From NCBI GenBank assembly GCA_964432885.1, contig CAYSPG010000013.1:1-64000 (forward strand): a stretch of DNA of 64,000 bases. Direction: 5' to 3'. Positions 7,876 to 17,694 of the stretch are shown piece after piece (the first letter of the stretch is position 1; each line of letters opens with the position of its first letter). Under the pieces are notes generated by a model. That model saw nothing but the letters and a program-made list of their open reading frames with translations, had not been told where the DNA came from and did not search any database. Both the position numbers and the translations under genes were made by a program. The DNA comes from CAYSPG01 sp964432885 (lineage in GTDB: Bacteria; Bacteroidota; Bacteroidia; AKYH767-A; OLB10).

Positions 7876-10800
7876 ATGAGAAGCCTAAGCAAACTGATTT
7901 TTTTAATTTTGATAATTCTACTATGCAAAACCGCTTATTCGCAACGAACAGGAGGTGCGGTAGGCAGTTTACCCGGGGTTTCAGGTGTTTCACCAAGCGG
8001 TGCCGGAACGTATGACATACCTGTTTGGGTGTGTCCGGGCACGAACGGAATGCAACCGGAGTTGAATATTAATTATAACAGTTCGCGTGGAAATGGAATG
8101 TTGGGAATGGGTTGGGGTTTAACAGGACTTTCTTCGATTACAAGAGCTGCCAAGGATTATCAGCATTTTAGTACTAATAATAGCGGTGTTAATTGCACAA
8201 TGGATGACCGGTTTATGCTTGACGGAAATTTATTGATGGTTTGGAATGGTGGCACGTATGGCGCGAACGGAACGGAGTATCATACTGAAATGGAAAGCTA
8301 TTCTAAAATTGTTTCTCATGGGCAACAGGCAAATGGGCCTGAATGGTTTGAGGTATTTACAAAAGATGGAAAAATTTTGGAATATGGGAACTCTTCAGAT
8401 TCGAGAGTTGAATTGCCAACTAATTTATCAACCAGTACACCGATTTATTGGCAACTTCATAAGGTTACAGATGCGAATGGAAATTATATGACTTATTTAT
8501 ATCATGAATATAATGGAGAGTCGTTGATATGGTCAATTGACTATACCGGAAATGCAAATGCAGGATTTACACCGTTTAACCGTGTAACTTTTACGTATTG
8601 GACAAATCGGTTTGATGGAAATGTGAATTATGTTGCAGGAAATGCTTTGCCGATGACAAGACTTTTACGTTATATGGATGTTGAATATTTTAATAATAAT
8701 GTGCGCAGGTATGAGTTTATTTACCAAAACGATTTGTACAGTCATTTATCTGAAATAAAATTTTGGAACGGAGGGGGTGAACAATTTAATAGCACTCAGA
8801 TTACTTGGGGACAATCAATTTCTGATTTTAATGATATTTCATTGGGATATAATCCTCAAAACGATTTTAGCAGTTATAAGGGAGATTTTAATGGAGATGG
8901 AATATCAGACCAGATTGCTGTGTTAAGTTATAGTATGATTGGTTATGTAGGTTTAGACTGTCACTTTTTTAACAGGCAGGGACAATTTTTCACTAATACA
9001 ATACCTTGTTCTTACTCCTATTTTAGTGATGCTATGAGCACAACGGCAGATATTGATGGTGACGGAGTTGATGAATTTATTGGAGTTTTCTTAGATTATC
9101 AGTGGTCTTCCACTTCTTCTGGTACTGTACGTATTTATAAATATAACGGTTCATCTTTTTATGAATTGAGCAGCGCATCGATTACGTTTGGCAGTGGAGG
9201 GTATGTGTTAAAAGCAGGTGATTTTGATGGAAATGGAAAATCAGATATTTTTTTAATGAAAAAAACAGCCTCAGGTAGTTCTGATTGGACATATTATTCT
9301 TATGATGCGGCATCTCAATCTTTTATTGCCGGGGGCACTGGTTCTATTTGGTCATTAGCGGTTGACTTATATTCGATGGATTTTAATGGTGATGGAAAAA
9401 CAGACCTGATGGGCATAGATAATAATGCAACATCGGGGCAGGTGTTTTATCTCACACCAACCGGCAGGGTTACATTATATACTTCATCGTACATTACAAA
9501 TTCAACCGGCATATATACAGGTGATTTTAATGGAGATGCTAAAACAGATTTATTGAAATGGAATTCGAATAATAATACCATGTATGTTAGTTACTCTGAT
9601 GGTACACAATTTTTATCTGACCAGCAATTTTATAGCGTTCCTCAGGTAATTAATGAGAATCCTAAATCTAATCCGAGCAATAAAAATTTTTATGTTGCAG
9701 ATTTTAATGGTGATGGAAAAGATGATGTTATTGGCATTGGATTAACAGGGCAAGCAGGTTGTTCTGGTGTTACAAGCGTACTTTCAGTTTTTATAAGTCA
9801 GGGTAACAATGATTTTATCCTTGAGTGGCATTCAGGGCAAACAGATTGCATCTATGATAATGGGATAACCGTTGGCGATTTTAATGGAGACGGTAAGCAG
9901 GACTTATTGAATCAGCATTACAATACACAATGTAGTGTTAGCGGTTTTTGGTATAATACGTGGAACTTATTTACATTTCATCAAAACGAAGAGAGAGACT
10001 TGGTACAGTCAATAACAAATGGGTTTGATGTTACTGATTATTTTAGTTATGAACCGTTGACAGAATTGGCAGCAAGCAGTTCTTACGGATATTATACAAA
10101 AGGTAGCGGGGCAATTTTTCCGGTTTTTGATTTGCAAAGTGCCATGTATGTTGTAAATCATAGATGGAAAAGTGATTTAATGAGCAACACACTGAATGAT
10201 TATGTTTATTCGTATACAGGAGCAAAAGTTCACAGACAAGGCAGGGGGTTTTTATGTTTTGAATGGCTATATGAAAGAGAAACGGCAATAAATTTTATTA
10301 AGGCTACAAAAAATGGATATGATTTAACTTATTACTATCCCTATGTTAATATAAGTAAGCAATATCATTGGGGTGGGGGTTTTAATTTTGATAACCATTA
10401 TATTACTTCTTTTACAAATACTAAAACAGTTTTAGGGAATGGAGTTTTTTTTCCTTACGTTAGCAGTTCACAGAGTACGGATTTTCTAAAAAATATTACT
10501 ACAAATCATGTTTATAATTACCAAGATGGTAATTTAATTACAGACCATAGCTGGACGGCAAACGGTTTTGATGAGCTAACTACTAATTTATATTTAAAAG
10601 TTCCTGCAACATTTCATTGTGAGAATAAATTATGGAAAAGTACAAAGGTTATTAAATACCCATCGCAAACACCCTATACTGTTGAAAGGAATTTTACATA
10701 TTACCCGGATGGTAACGTAGAATATTATGAAACCAAGCCGGGTAATGGAAGTGTGTGGATAAAAAATTACTATGAATATAATTTATTCGGATTTAGTTGT

Positions 10801-13800
10801 GGTAAGGTAAATAGGATTACACAAAGCGGAAGTGATAATATTACTGCTGCCTGGACGGTACCGTTTCCACAACAAAGAACATCAACTTTTTATTATGACA
10901 ATAAATACAGATATATAATTGGAACTGAAAATGCCTTAGGGCAATTAGCCACAAAACTTTATGATTTGCCAACAGGTGTTGTTTTGGCTGAAACAGATAT
11001 TGATGGATTGTCAACCGGCTATCGTTATGATGGTTTTGCCAGAGAGATAGGGAGAATGCCTAAACGAAATGCGATAAAACAACTTGATGAAATTGTTACA
11101 ACTTATGAATGGTCATCGGGAGGAGGAAATGAACCAACAGGTTGCAGATACGTGATAAGTTCTTTACCAGCTGACCTTTTAAAATATGACAGACCTTATG
11201 TAACTAAATACTATGATGCTTACCAACGGGTTTTGCGAACAGAAACTGAAAAGTTAATTGATGCTGCGACCCCAGCCGTTGTTTTGGCTGATAAAGTTTA
11301 TCAATCAGGAACAGGCAGGCTGCAAGCAGAGTATTCTCCTTTTTACTCAGGAAGCCCTACCTATGAGCATACCGACTATTTATATTCGGTAAAAGATGGC
11401 AGAGTTGAAAAACAAACTACATATAACGCGGCTGGAAATTCTTTAATAACACAATTTGCCTATGATAATTTACATAATAAAATAACTACAATACTTCCCT
11501 CAGGAGAGATACAAATAAAAAAATATAATGACTATGGTAACGTGATAGAAAGCACTCGTTTAAATGAAACGGAAACTTTTACTTATCTGAGTAATGGAAA
11601 GCCGGGTACTATAAACGGGCAGCCATCTGTTTTAAATATAGCGTATGATGAGATTGGAAACAGGATTAGTTTTACTGACCCTGATGCTGGTAATACTTTA
11701 TATCAGTATGATTCATTTGGACAAATGACCAAGCAGACGGATGCAAAAGGTGATGATTTTGAAATGGAGTATAACTTATTAGGAATGCTAATTACAAAAA
11801 CGGAGCATTGCAACAGTTGTTCGGGAGGAGCTACAATGAATACGTATAATTACAATTATAATGGATTCGGTATGAGGTCGGTTAATAAAATAGAACGGAT
11901 AGATAAATCGGATGGCTCGGCAATAGAATATGAATACGCATCGGATTTAGGTGGACCTACAGAAATGCCAGAGTTGAAAGTGAAGACTGTGAACGACAAT
12001 AACGGAATAATTTTTAGCACACAATACAGATATAAGCCTGATGGCTTATTAGAAACTGCTACCTACCCCAATAATGTGGTTGTAAAGAATCATTATTTGA
12101 GAGGGATTATGACAAAAATAACAAATGCTTCGAACACATTTAATTATTGGATTACCGGAAACGAAAATGAATATGGACAACCATTGGATTATACGTATGG
12201 TAACGGTTTAATGGCAGCGTTTGAATACGATGACTGGCATTACCTTACAGGAATAAGTATGAGTGATGGTTCGTGGATGCAAGGATATAGTTTTGATGCG
12301 GCATCAGGAAATTTGATGAGCAGGTCAGATGCATTGCGGGGTTTTGCCGAAGATTTTACTTATGTAAATCATTCGCAATTACAATCTGCATTGCCGCAAG
12401 GTAGCATTCCCGGGTATGAGCCATTTAATATTATTTATGGTTCGGAAGGTAATTTTGAAGTTAAAGATAATATAGGCTCTTACACGTATGACCCTGTTAA
12501 ACTGCATGCGGTTACTGAAATTGGCAACTTACCATTATCCAATACCATTTCGCAAGAAACTCAAAATATGACTTATTCGGCTTTTAATAAAGCTACTACA
12601 ATACACGAAGGGCCGAATCTATTAGAGATTTTTTATGCTCCTGATAATAGCCGTTTGCGGACTGATTTAAAGGATGCGGGTGGTGCTGTTATTAAAACAA
12701 AATATTTTGTAGGCAATTACGAAAGTGTGTTAGATGTACCAAGCGGAACAACAACAGAAACAATTTACTTAAACTGTCCTTATGGATTAGTTGGAGCTTT
12801 GGTAAGTCAGAATGGTAGTACTCCGGTTACAAACTATATACGAACTGATTATCTTGGAAGCATAAGCGCGGTTTATGATGGAAGCGCTTCTTTACTAGAA
12901 GAAAACTCGTTTGATGCCTGGGGCAAAAGGCGTAATCCTGATGATTGGAATTATTATCAAGCTGGAACTGCACCAGTGATGATGTTTGAGCGAGGCTACA
13001 CGGGGCATGAGCATTTATCAGAATTTGAATTGATAAATATGAATGGCCGCATGTATGACCCTGCCGTGTGCAGGATGTTGAGTGCCGATAATTTTAATAA
13101 TGCACCCTTAAGTACATTAGGATTAAACAGGTATGCGTATGCAGGAAATAATCCTTTGAAGTTTACTGACCCGAGCGGGCATAAGTGGTGGCATTGGGCA
13201 GTTGCTGATGTTCTAACTGGGGGTGCTGTCTCAACTACAGTTGGAGTAAGCGCTTTAGGAATTTCCGCTGCAATTTCTACCTCTGCAACTTCTTCTTTGA
13301 TAGCTATAGGAGCTACTTATTCAAATCCTTTAAGTGCCGGTTCATCAGCATGGATGGCAGGAGTTGCAAGCACGGGTTCCTTTACTGAAGGAGATAGGCG
13401 AGCAAGAAACTCATGGAGAATTTGGGATGGATTAAGACAAACCGATGGTAATAGAACAGTTGCTGGCCAAGGATTGCAGCTTGTTTCCCGCTTTACTTGG
13501 GAAGCTCCGCAAACTGCACTTGGGAATGTGTTTTCACAAGTCAGAAATACTTCAGGGGATGTTACTGATGTTAATTATTATGGAGGCGCAACAATTGTCA
13601 ATTTTGATGACCCAAGTAATCCGGGAGGATGGGGTGCAACTTTAGGACCCTATATAAATGGAGTGAACATATCTAATGACCCATACAACGATGACTTATT
13701 TAGACATGAGTATGGGCATACTCTACAGAGTAGAATCTTTGGCCCCTTGTATTTAAGCCATATAGCTGGACCTAGCACAATGAGTAGCATTATAGATAGA

Positions 13801-14001
13801 AATGTAGGTTGGTTTCCTACTTCTCATCTGCATGAAGATTCTTGGTTTGAGACTCAAGCTAATAACCTATCTTTTAATTATTTTACTAATCAAGAGCCAA
13901 GTGTATTTGATATTAATCAAGGAGGACAGCCTTGGACGCTAGCAGATGATTATCATTTAGATTACCGCCCTGACTGGTTTTGGTGGTTTATACCTTTTTA
14001 G
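7876..14001 (+). CDS. Rhs/SpvB-like polymorphic toxin with C-terminal HEXXH metallopeptidase-like domain
   Basis: This 2041-aa protein has a signal peptide (residues 1-23), an SpvB-like N-terminal domain (about 30-320), and seven calcium-binding FG-GAP/VCBS-type loops (DFNGDGISD at about 336 through DFNGDGKQD at about 671). YD repeats follow at about 1000-1600 (YDEIGNRISF, YDSFGQMTKQ). The Rhs core is at about 1656-1768 (TDYLGSISAVYD ... YDPAVCRMLSADNF ... NRYAYAGNNPLKFTDPSGH). After that motif a variable tip of about 270 aa begins with a small-residue-rich segment and contains HEYGHTLQSRIFG (H1944, E1945, H1948), then an acidic W-E-T-A-N patch that could hold the third ligand. The layout suits a secreted shell that releases a toxin. 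A lipoprotein gene starts 3 bp downstream and may be immunity. Confidence 0.85.
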   Translation: MRSLSKLIFLILIILLCKTAYSQRTGGAVGSLPGVSGVSPSGAGTYDIPVWVCPGTNGMQPELNINYNSSRGNGMLGMGWGLTGLSSITRAAKDYQHFSTNNSGVNCTMDDRFMLDGNLLMVWNGGTYGANGTEYHTEMESYSKIVSHGQQANGPEWFEVFTKDGKILEYGNSSDSRVELPTNLSTSTPIYWQLHKVTDANGNYMTYLYHEYNGESLIWSIDYTGNANAGFTPFNRVTFTYWTNRFDGNVNYVAGNALPMTRLLRYMDVEYFNNNVRRYEFIYQNDLYSHLSEIKFWNGGGEQFNSTQITWGQSISDFNDISLGYNPQNDFSSYKGDFNGDGISDQIAVLSYSMIGYVGLDCHFFNRQGQFFTNTIPCSYSYFSDAMSTTADIDGDGVDEFIGVFLDYQWSSTSSGTVRIYKYNGSSFYELSSASITFGSGGYVLKAGDFDGNGKSDIFLMKKTASGSSDWTYYSYDAASQSFIAGGTGSIWSLAVDLYSMDFNGDGKTDLMGIDNNATSGQVFYLTPTGRVTLYTSSYITNSTGIYTGDFNGDAKTDLLKWNSNNNTMYVSYSDGTQFLSDQQFYSVPQVINENPKSNPSNKNFYVADFNGDGKDDVIGIGLTGQAGCSGVTSVLSVFISQGNNDFILEWHSGQTDCIYDNGITVGDFNGDGKQDLLNQHYNTQCSVSGFWYNTWNLFTFHQNEERDLVQSITNGFDVTDYFSYEPLTELAASSSYGYYTKGSGAIFPVFDLQSAMYVVNHRWKSDLMSNTLNDYVYSYTGAKVHRQGRGFLCFEWLYERETAINFIKATKNGYDLTYYYPYVNISKQYHWGGGFNFDNHYITSFTNTKTVLGNGVFFPYVSSSQSTDFLKNITTNHVYNYQDGNLITDHSWTANGFDELTTNLYLKVPATFHCENKLWKSTKVIKYPSQTPYTVERNFTYYPDGNVEYYETKPGNGSVWIKNYYEYNLFGFSCGKVNRITQSGSDNITAAWTVPFPQQRTSTFYYDNKYRYIIGTENALGQLATKLYDLPTGVVLAETDIDGLSTGYRYDGFAREIGRMPKRNAIKQLDEIVTTYEWSSGGGNEPTGCRYVISSLPADLLKYDRPYVTKYYDAYQRVLRTETEKLIDAATPAVVLADKVYQSGTGRLQAEYSPFYSGSPTYEHTDYLYSVKDGRVEKQTTYNAAGNSLITQFAYDNLHNKITTILPSGEIQIKKYNDYGNVIESTRLNETETFTYLSNGKPGTINGQPSVLNIAYDEIGNRISFTDPDAGNTLYQYDSFGQMTKQTDAKGDDFEMEYNLLGMLITKTEHCNSCSGGATMNTYNYNYNGFGMRSVNKIERIDKSDGSAIEYEYASDLGGPTEMPELKVKTVNDNNGIIFSTQYRYKPDGLLETATYPNNVVVKNHYLRGIMTKITNASNTFNYWITGNENEYGQPLDYTYGNGLMAAFEYDDWHYLTGISMSDGSWMQGYSFDAASGNLMSRSDALRGFAEDFTYVNHSQLQSALPQGSIPGYEPFNIIYGSEGNFEVKDNIGSYTYDPVKLHAVTEIGNLPLSNTISQETQNMTYSAFNKATTIHEGPNLLEIFYAPDNSRLRTDLKDAGGAVIKTKYFVGNYESVLDVPSGTTTETIYLNCPYGLVGALVSQNGSTPVTNYIRTDYLGSISAVYDGSASLLEENSFDAWGKRRNPDDWNYYQAGTAPVMMFERGYTGHEHLSEFELINMNGRMYDPAVCRMLSADNFNNAPLSTLGLNRYAYAGNNPLKFTDPSGHKWWHWAVADVLTGGAVSTTVGVSALGISAAISTSATSSLIAIGATYSNPLSAGSSAWMAGVASTGSFTEGDRRARNSWRIWDGLRQTDGNRTVAGQGLQLVSRFTWEAPQTALGNVFSQVRNTSGDVTDVNYYGGATIVNFDDPSNPGGWGATLGPYINGVNISNDPYNDDLFRHEYGHTLQSRIFGPLYLSHIAGPSTMSSIIDRNVGWFPTSHLHEDSWFETQANNLSFNYFTNQEPSVFDINQGGQPWTLADDYHLDYRPDWFWWFIPF

Positions 14002-14004
14002 AAA

Positions 14005-14412
14005 ATGAAAAAGTTTTATTATTTAATCATATTTAACATTCTTATTTTGACATCTGGGTGTAAAGAGCCGGAGGGTGTAGAAAAAGTTTATAGAATTAAA
14101 CTCACTAACAATACTGCTCATGTCCTAAATTATTTAAATAGTTATAATTATCCGGATACTTTAATTCCTGATTTGTATAATAATTTAAGAGGAATACGAG
14201 AAATGGATTTTGCATATTTTGATAGCAAAAAAGAATGGTCGAATGTTTTTTCTGAGAATGGCGCTAGCAAAATATCTTTTTTCTTTTTTAGCCCTGATAC
14301 AATTAATGCTTACGGTTGGAATGATGTGAGAAATAACTATCGGGTGCTTGCAAGAAAAGATTTCACTATACAAGAGTTGGAAAATAGTTCTTATAATATC
14401 AATTACCCTTAA
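14005..14412 (+). CDS. Lipoprotein, candidate immunity protein of the Rhs toxin
   Basis: The 135-aa product has a lipoprotein signal (MKKFYYLIIFNILILTSGC, lipobox LTSGC). The mature part has no family I recognise. The ATG is 3 bp after the toxin stop codon, so the two are almost surely co-transcribed. Immunity genes typically lie directly 3' of Rhs toxins, and a periplasm- or outer-membrane-tethered lipoprotein could protect against an envelope-acting metallopeptidase. That role is inferred from position only. Confidence 0.7.
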   Translation: MKKFYYLIIFNILILTSGCKEPEGVEKVYRIKLTNNTAHVLNYLNSYNYPDTLIPDLYNNLRGIREMDFAYFDSKKEWSNVFSENGASKISFFFFSPDTINAYGWNDVRNNYRVLARKDFTIQELENSSYNINYP

Positions 14413-14430
14413 TATTTTTAACATACAAAA

Positions 14431-14643
14431 ATGAATAAATTAGGTTTATTTTTTATTAGCTTTATTTTTATATTAAATTCATCCTGCAAAAAATGTCGTG
14501 TGTGTGAATGCACCAAAAACGGAGCTTCAGAAGAGAAAAAAAATTGCAGCTATGGTGCCACAAACGATAATACTCTGGATGCATGGGAAGAAAACTTGCG
14601 CCAAAATGGAGGTTATGATAAAGTTGAGTGCCATAATGAGTAA
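14431..14643 (+). CDS. Small cysteine-rich lipoprotein, unknown function
   Basis: The 70-aa product has a lipoprotein signal ending in LNSSC, followed by a CxxC-rich stretch (CKKCRVCECTKNG) and two further cysteines. It lies 18 bp after the candidate immunity gene and 10 bp before the next T9SS gene. It may be a second accessory or immunity lipoprotein of the Rhs locus; no family is recognised. Confidence 0.55.
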   Translation: MNKLGLFFISFIFILNSSCKKCRVCECTKNGASEEKKNCSYGATNDNTLDAWEENLRQNGGYDKVECHNE

Positions 14644-14653
14644 GAAATAAAAT

Positions 14654-16048
14654 ATGCGCGCATTAATTTTTTTTGTGTTTATAATGCAGCCATGTATGCT
14701 TATAGCGCAAGAGGCAAATAACTGGTATTTTGGTTTTAACAGCGGAATAACATTTAGCACCGACCCACCAACGTTTGTATCGGGTGGGCAGATTAATACT
14801 TACGAAGGTTGTTCGGGTATTTCGGATAATGCAGGCAACCTGCTTTTTTACAGTGATGGAATTAAAGTTTGGGACAGGAATCATAATCAAATGCCAAATG
14901 GATATGGTTTGTTGGGACATCAGTCAACAACTCAAGTATTAATTGTACCAAAGCCTGGGAGCAATGCGCAGTATTATATTTTTACCCCGCCATATTATTA
15001 TTTTACCACACCTCTTTGTTACTCTGTGGTTGATATGAGTTTGAATGGAGGGAATGGTGATGTTACTTTAAAAAATATTGCTTTACTGGATAGCAGCACA
15101 GAAAAAGTAGCTGCGGTAAGACATTCAAATGGTACAGATATTTGGATAGCAGCACATACTTTTGGTAATGCTGATTTTCATTTGTTTCTTTTAACAGCAT
15201 CAGGCATTGGCAGTCCGGTTGTTTCTACAATCGGGAGTGTGCACACAAGTTATTTTTATAATAAAGGTGGCTATTTAAAATTTTCGGCTGCCGGAGACAA
15301 AATTGCTGCTGCTGTTGTAAGAGATAATTTATTGGAGGTTTTTGATTTTGATAAGACTACAGGGATTGTAACTCATCCAATACATGTAGGGCCAGGGGGT
15401 GCGACAACCAACAATGGTTTTTATGGTGTAGAGTTTTCACCGGATGGCAGTAGGCTTTATGCTACAAAGCTAACACCAAGTTATCTTATTCAATTTAATT
15501 TATTGGCAGGGAGTGATAGTGCTGTAATAAACTCTGCTGATACAATTTTTAGCCTGCCAACCGGAACGGGTTTAAATCCCTTCTTTGGCGGATTGCAAGC
15601 AGGGCCTGATGGGAGGATTTATAGTCTTATTGCCTATACTCACCATCTTGCCTGCATTACCAATCCTAATCAATTAGGTGTTGCATGTAGTTATGATACT
15701 GCCTTTGTAAGCTTAGATACAACATCTGCGTATATAGGACTACCGGGATTTATGGCAGATTATTTTAATAATCTGAATGTAGGTACTTCGATGTTAAATA
15801 TTGATGATATAAATATTCAATTGCAACCCAACCCCAATAATGGAATTTTTGATTCGCATTTTCCGATTCAAAATATAAGTGGTGAACTTCTTGTGTATGA
15901 TGTAATGGGCAACCTTGTTTATAAAGATTACATTGCCCCTTGGAGTCAGTTTAAGAAAGTTGGCATAGGGCAGTTGACTGATGGAATTTATTTATGTAAG
16001 ATGACGTGGGGTAATAAAACTGCAAGTGTGAAGGTAGTTAAGGATTAG
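14654..16048 (+). CDS. Secreted beta-propeller-like protein with T9SS sorting domain
   Basis: The 464-aa protein begins with a signal peptide (MRALIFFVFIMQPCMLIAQ) and the phrase NNWYFGFNSGITFS, typical of Bacteroidota propeller proteins. Propeller-like phrases follow (GNLLFYSDGIKVWDR, VLIVPKPGSNAQYYIFT, VEFSPDGSRLYATKL). A type A sorting domain fills about 385-464 (LQPNPNNGIFDSHF ... LTDGIYLCKMTW). Its C-terminus is strikingly similar to that of 2809-4302 (YDVMGNLVYKDYIAPWSQFK versus HDMMGNLVLRDYVAPWSLYK). It is the last gene before attC-like site 3. Confidence 0.85.
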   Translation: MRALIFFVFIMQPCMLIAQEANNWYFGFNSGITFSTDPPTFVSGGQINTYEGCSGISDNAGNLLFYSDGIKVWDRNHNQMPNGYGLLGHQSTTQVLIVPKPGSNAQYYIFTPPYYYFTTPLCYSVVDMSLNGGNGDVTLKNIALLDSSTEKVAAVRHSNGTDIWIAAHTFGNADFHLFLLTASGIGSPVVSTIGSVHTSYFYNKGGYLKFSAAGDKIAAAVVRDNLLEVFDFDKTTGIVTHPIHVGPGGATTNNGFYGVEFSPDGSRLYATKLTPSYLIQFNLLAGSDSAVINSADTIFSLPTGTGLNPFFGGLQAGPDGRIYSLIAYTHHLACITNPNQLGVACSYDTAFVSLDTTSAYIGLPGFMADYFNNLNVGTSMLNIDDINIQLQPNPNNGIFDSHFPIQNISGELLVYDVMGNLVYKDYIAPWSQFKKVGIGQLTDGIYLCKMTWGNKTASVKVVKD

Positions 16049-16078
16049 CATATTATTAAGCAATATGGCGGGGAGGAA

Positions 16079-16142
16079 AAAATTTGTGTGCTGCATTTTT
16101 CGGTTGTGGGATGGCATGAGCGAAATGCAGCACTCTAATTTT
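16079..16142. repeat. Boundary hairpin B (left of attC 3)
   Basis: AAAATTTGTGTGCTGCATTT pairs with AAATGCAGCACTCTAATTTT, with T-T mismatches at TGTG/CTCT. It is followed by GTGCGGTTGG. Confidence 0.75.
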
Positions 16143-16280
16143 GTGCGGTTGGTTTTTTACACACAGGCGCGCTGGAAAAAAAATAATAATACATGGCGTT
16201 AGGATGCGCGGAGGATTTAACTATGCAGGATGCTTCGGTTAGGCAGGTTGGATTGGGTTTGCAGTAAAGCCCAAAGCCTT

Positions 16281-16495
16281 GCAGATAACGCATCAGGGCT
16301 TGGCGAAGTTTTAAAAAAGGGGGATTAGAAGCACAAATGTTCGTTAAAAAAAATGCAACAAATAGATAAACTTTTCTTCCGCTTTCCTCTGTTGCATTTT
16401 TTTTAGCTTGCACACACTTCATTAGAAGCACCACTGTTCGTTTAACCACCAAGCCCCCGTTTTTTAAAATTTTCGCTAAGCTTTCTGTTAGCTGC
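16281..16495 (+). other. attC-like recombination site 3
   Basis: The left box GCAGATAAC (16281) and right box GTTAGCTGC (16487) flank the stem GGGCTTGGCGAAGTTTTAAA...GGGGG paired with CCCCCG...TTTCGCTAAGC. A nested hairpin ATGCAACA...TGTTGCAT lies near 16353-16398. The right box carries GTTAG instead of GTTAT, and the next site carries the matching CTAAC. Confidence 0.9.
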
Positions 16496-16655
16496 TGCTC
16501 TGCTTTTCCCACGAAGCCGTCACTGTCCGAAGTCCGCACAAAGCTTTGTCCGAAGCGATTTACATTAGAAGCACAACTGGTCGTGTCCGCTGTGAACCCG
16601 TGCGGTGGGAAAAATAAATTTGTAAAAAAAGGAAGGGTGGATTTTTTGGGTGGCG

Positions 16656-16724
16656 AAAAAAATACTCTCTTAAAAAAAATGCTTTCAGCGTTGGCTTGTG
16701 CATTTTTTAAGAGTGTATTTTTTT
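16656..16724. repeat. Boundary hairpin B (right of attC 3)
   Basis: The left arm AAAAAAATACTCTCTTAAAA... (16656-16682) pairs with the right arm at 16700-16724 (GCATTTTTTAAGAGTGTATT...). Compared with 21476-21544 the inner stem changes from TTAAAAAA to TTGCAAGC on both arms. It ends 18 bp after (on the minus strand) the methylase stop and could double as its terminator. Confidence 0.8.
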
Positions 16725-16742
16725 GTGCGTTGGCTTTTTTAA

Positions 16743-17693
16743 TCATGCTTCAACGACTTCTTTTTCTTCTACAATTTTTAAGAACTCTGTCAAGTCAGGA
16801 TTTACTTGAATGGAATGTTCGGCTGAAAAGAAACTGCCATTCATGTTTCTTGTATGTTGTTTAAAATATTCCAACATTTTTGGGTCGCTGTCAACAAGGA
16901 TTGAGTTTCTGCTTTCTTCAATGCAAATTCTTCCTGTCGTGCCTGAACCTGCAAAGAAGTCCAACACTAACGAACCTGGATAAGAAAGTCCTCTTACAAA
17001 TCTCCGAATGAGTTCAAGTGGTTTTTGTGTTGGGTGTCCAACTCTCTCAACTGAATTTCCATTGAGCCGTCCGATTTCCCAAACATTAGTTGGGTTTTTT
17101 CCTTTGTCAATATTTTCTGCAATCAATCTTTTGTCTCGCTTATACATTTCTTTTGTCGCTTCATCAAAAGGGATTCTAACAGAATCTAAGTCAAAGAAAT
17201 ATTTGTTTGTCTTTGAAAGCCAAATTGCTTCTTCATGTCGGTTCGCAAAAAAGCGGTGAGCACTCATTCCATTTTTGTAATACCAAATCACAAGATTTGT
17301 AAAACGCAAATCAGTGTGATGTCTGGTATAGTGCATTATCTCTAACAAGTCGCCTTTCTTTAGGTCTTGATATTGAAAGCCGCCAAAGATTACACAATTA
17401 CCTGTGTCCGATAATACACGGTAGATTTCATCTAACCATTGTTTTGCCCAATCAAGATAATCGTTGAAGGTGTCCCAAGTCGCTAAGTCAAGATTATACG
17501 GTGGGTCAATTAAAACCAACTGAATTGAATTGTCAGGAAGTTTTTTCAAAAACTGAATTGCATCTGCTGTAAATAAAGCATGATGTGTTTTTGTCGGCAT
17601 TTGCGATTCAATATGACTACTATGAGCAACTCCATTTTTTTTGAGTTTGTTCATTGCAATGTGTCCTGAATTGAAATGAGATTTGTTTGCCAT
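16743..17693 (-). CDS. DNA methyltransferase, beta-class N4/N6 (modification subunit)
   Basis: The 316-aa enzyme transfers methyl groups from S-adenosylmethionine to adenine N6 or cytosine N4. Motif IV is DPPYNLDL (residues 63-70) and motif I is the later LDFFAGSGTTGR (about 245-256). This IV-before-I order marks the beta class. A second start at Met32 (MPTKTHHALFTADAIQ) would remove a poorly conserved leader. It starts 1 bp after the stop of the helicase-nuclease gene and is the last gene of a controller-restriction-modification operon. The target sequence cannot be read from the protein. Confidence 0.9.
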   Translation of the reverse strand: MANKSHFNSGHIAMNKLKKNGVAHSSHIESQMPTKTHHALFTADAIQFLKKLPDNSIQLVLIDPPYNLDLATWDTFNDYLDWAKQWLDEIYRVLSDTGNCVIFGGFQYQDLKKGDLLEIMHYTRHHTDLRFTNLVIWYYKNGMSAHRFFANRHEEAIWLSKTNKYFFDLDSVRIPFDEATKEMYKRDKRLIAENIDKGKNPTNVWEIGRLNGNSVERVGHPTQKPLELIRRFVRGLSYPGSLVLDFFAGSGTTGRICIEESRNSILVDSDPKMLEYFKQHTRNMNGSFFSAEHSIQVNPDLTEFLKIVEEKEVVEA

Positions 17694-17694
17694 T

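Larger units (their letters stand above)
4713..16487 (+). mobile_element. Cassette 2 (11.8 kb)
   Basis: The segment between crossover points of sites 2 and 3 carries eight features of note on the plus strand: a 21-bp repeat array, the 330-aa protein, a structured RNA, and the Rhs toxin locus with its neighbours. Boundaries are inferred. Confidence 0.7.

Noticed and set aside
16135..16746. Long minus-strand reading across cassette boundary 3 (203 aa)
   Set aside because: It spans hairpin, attC-like site and hairpin; composition follows the palindromes and there is no homologue-like pattern. The same holds for readings at 42175-42534, 50867-51388, 60368-60805 and 16583-16864.
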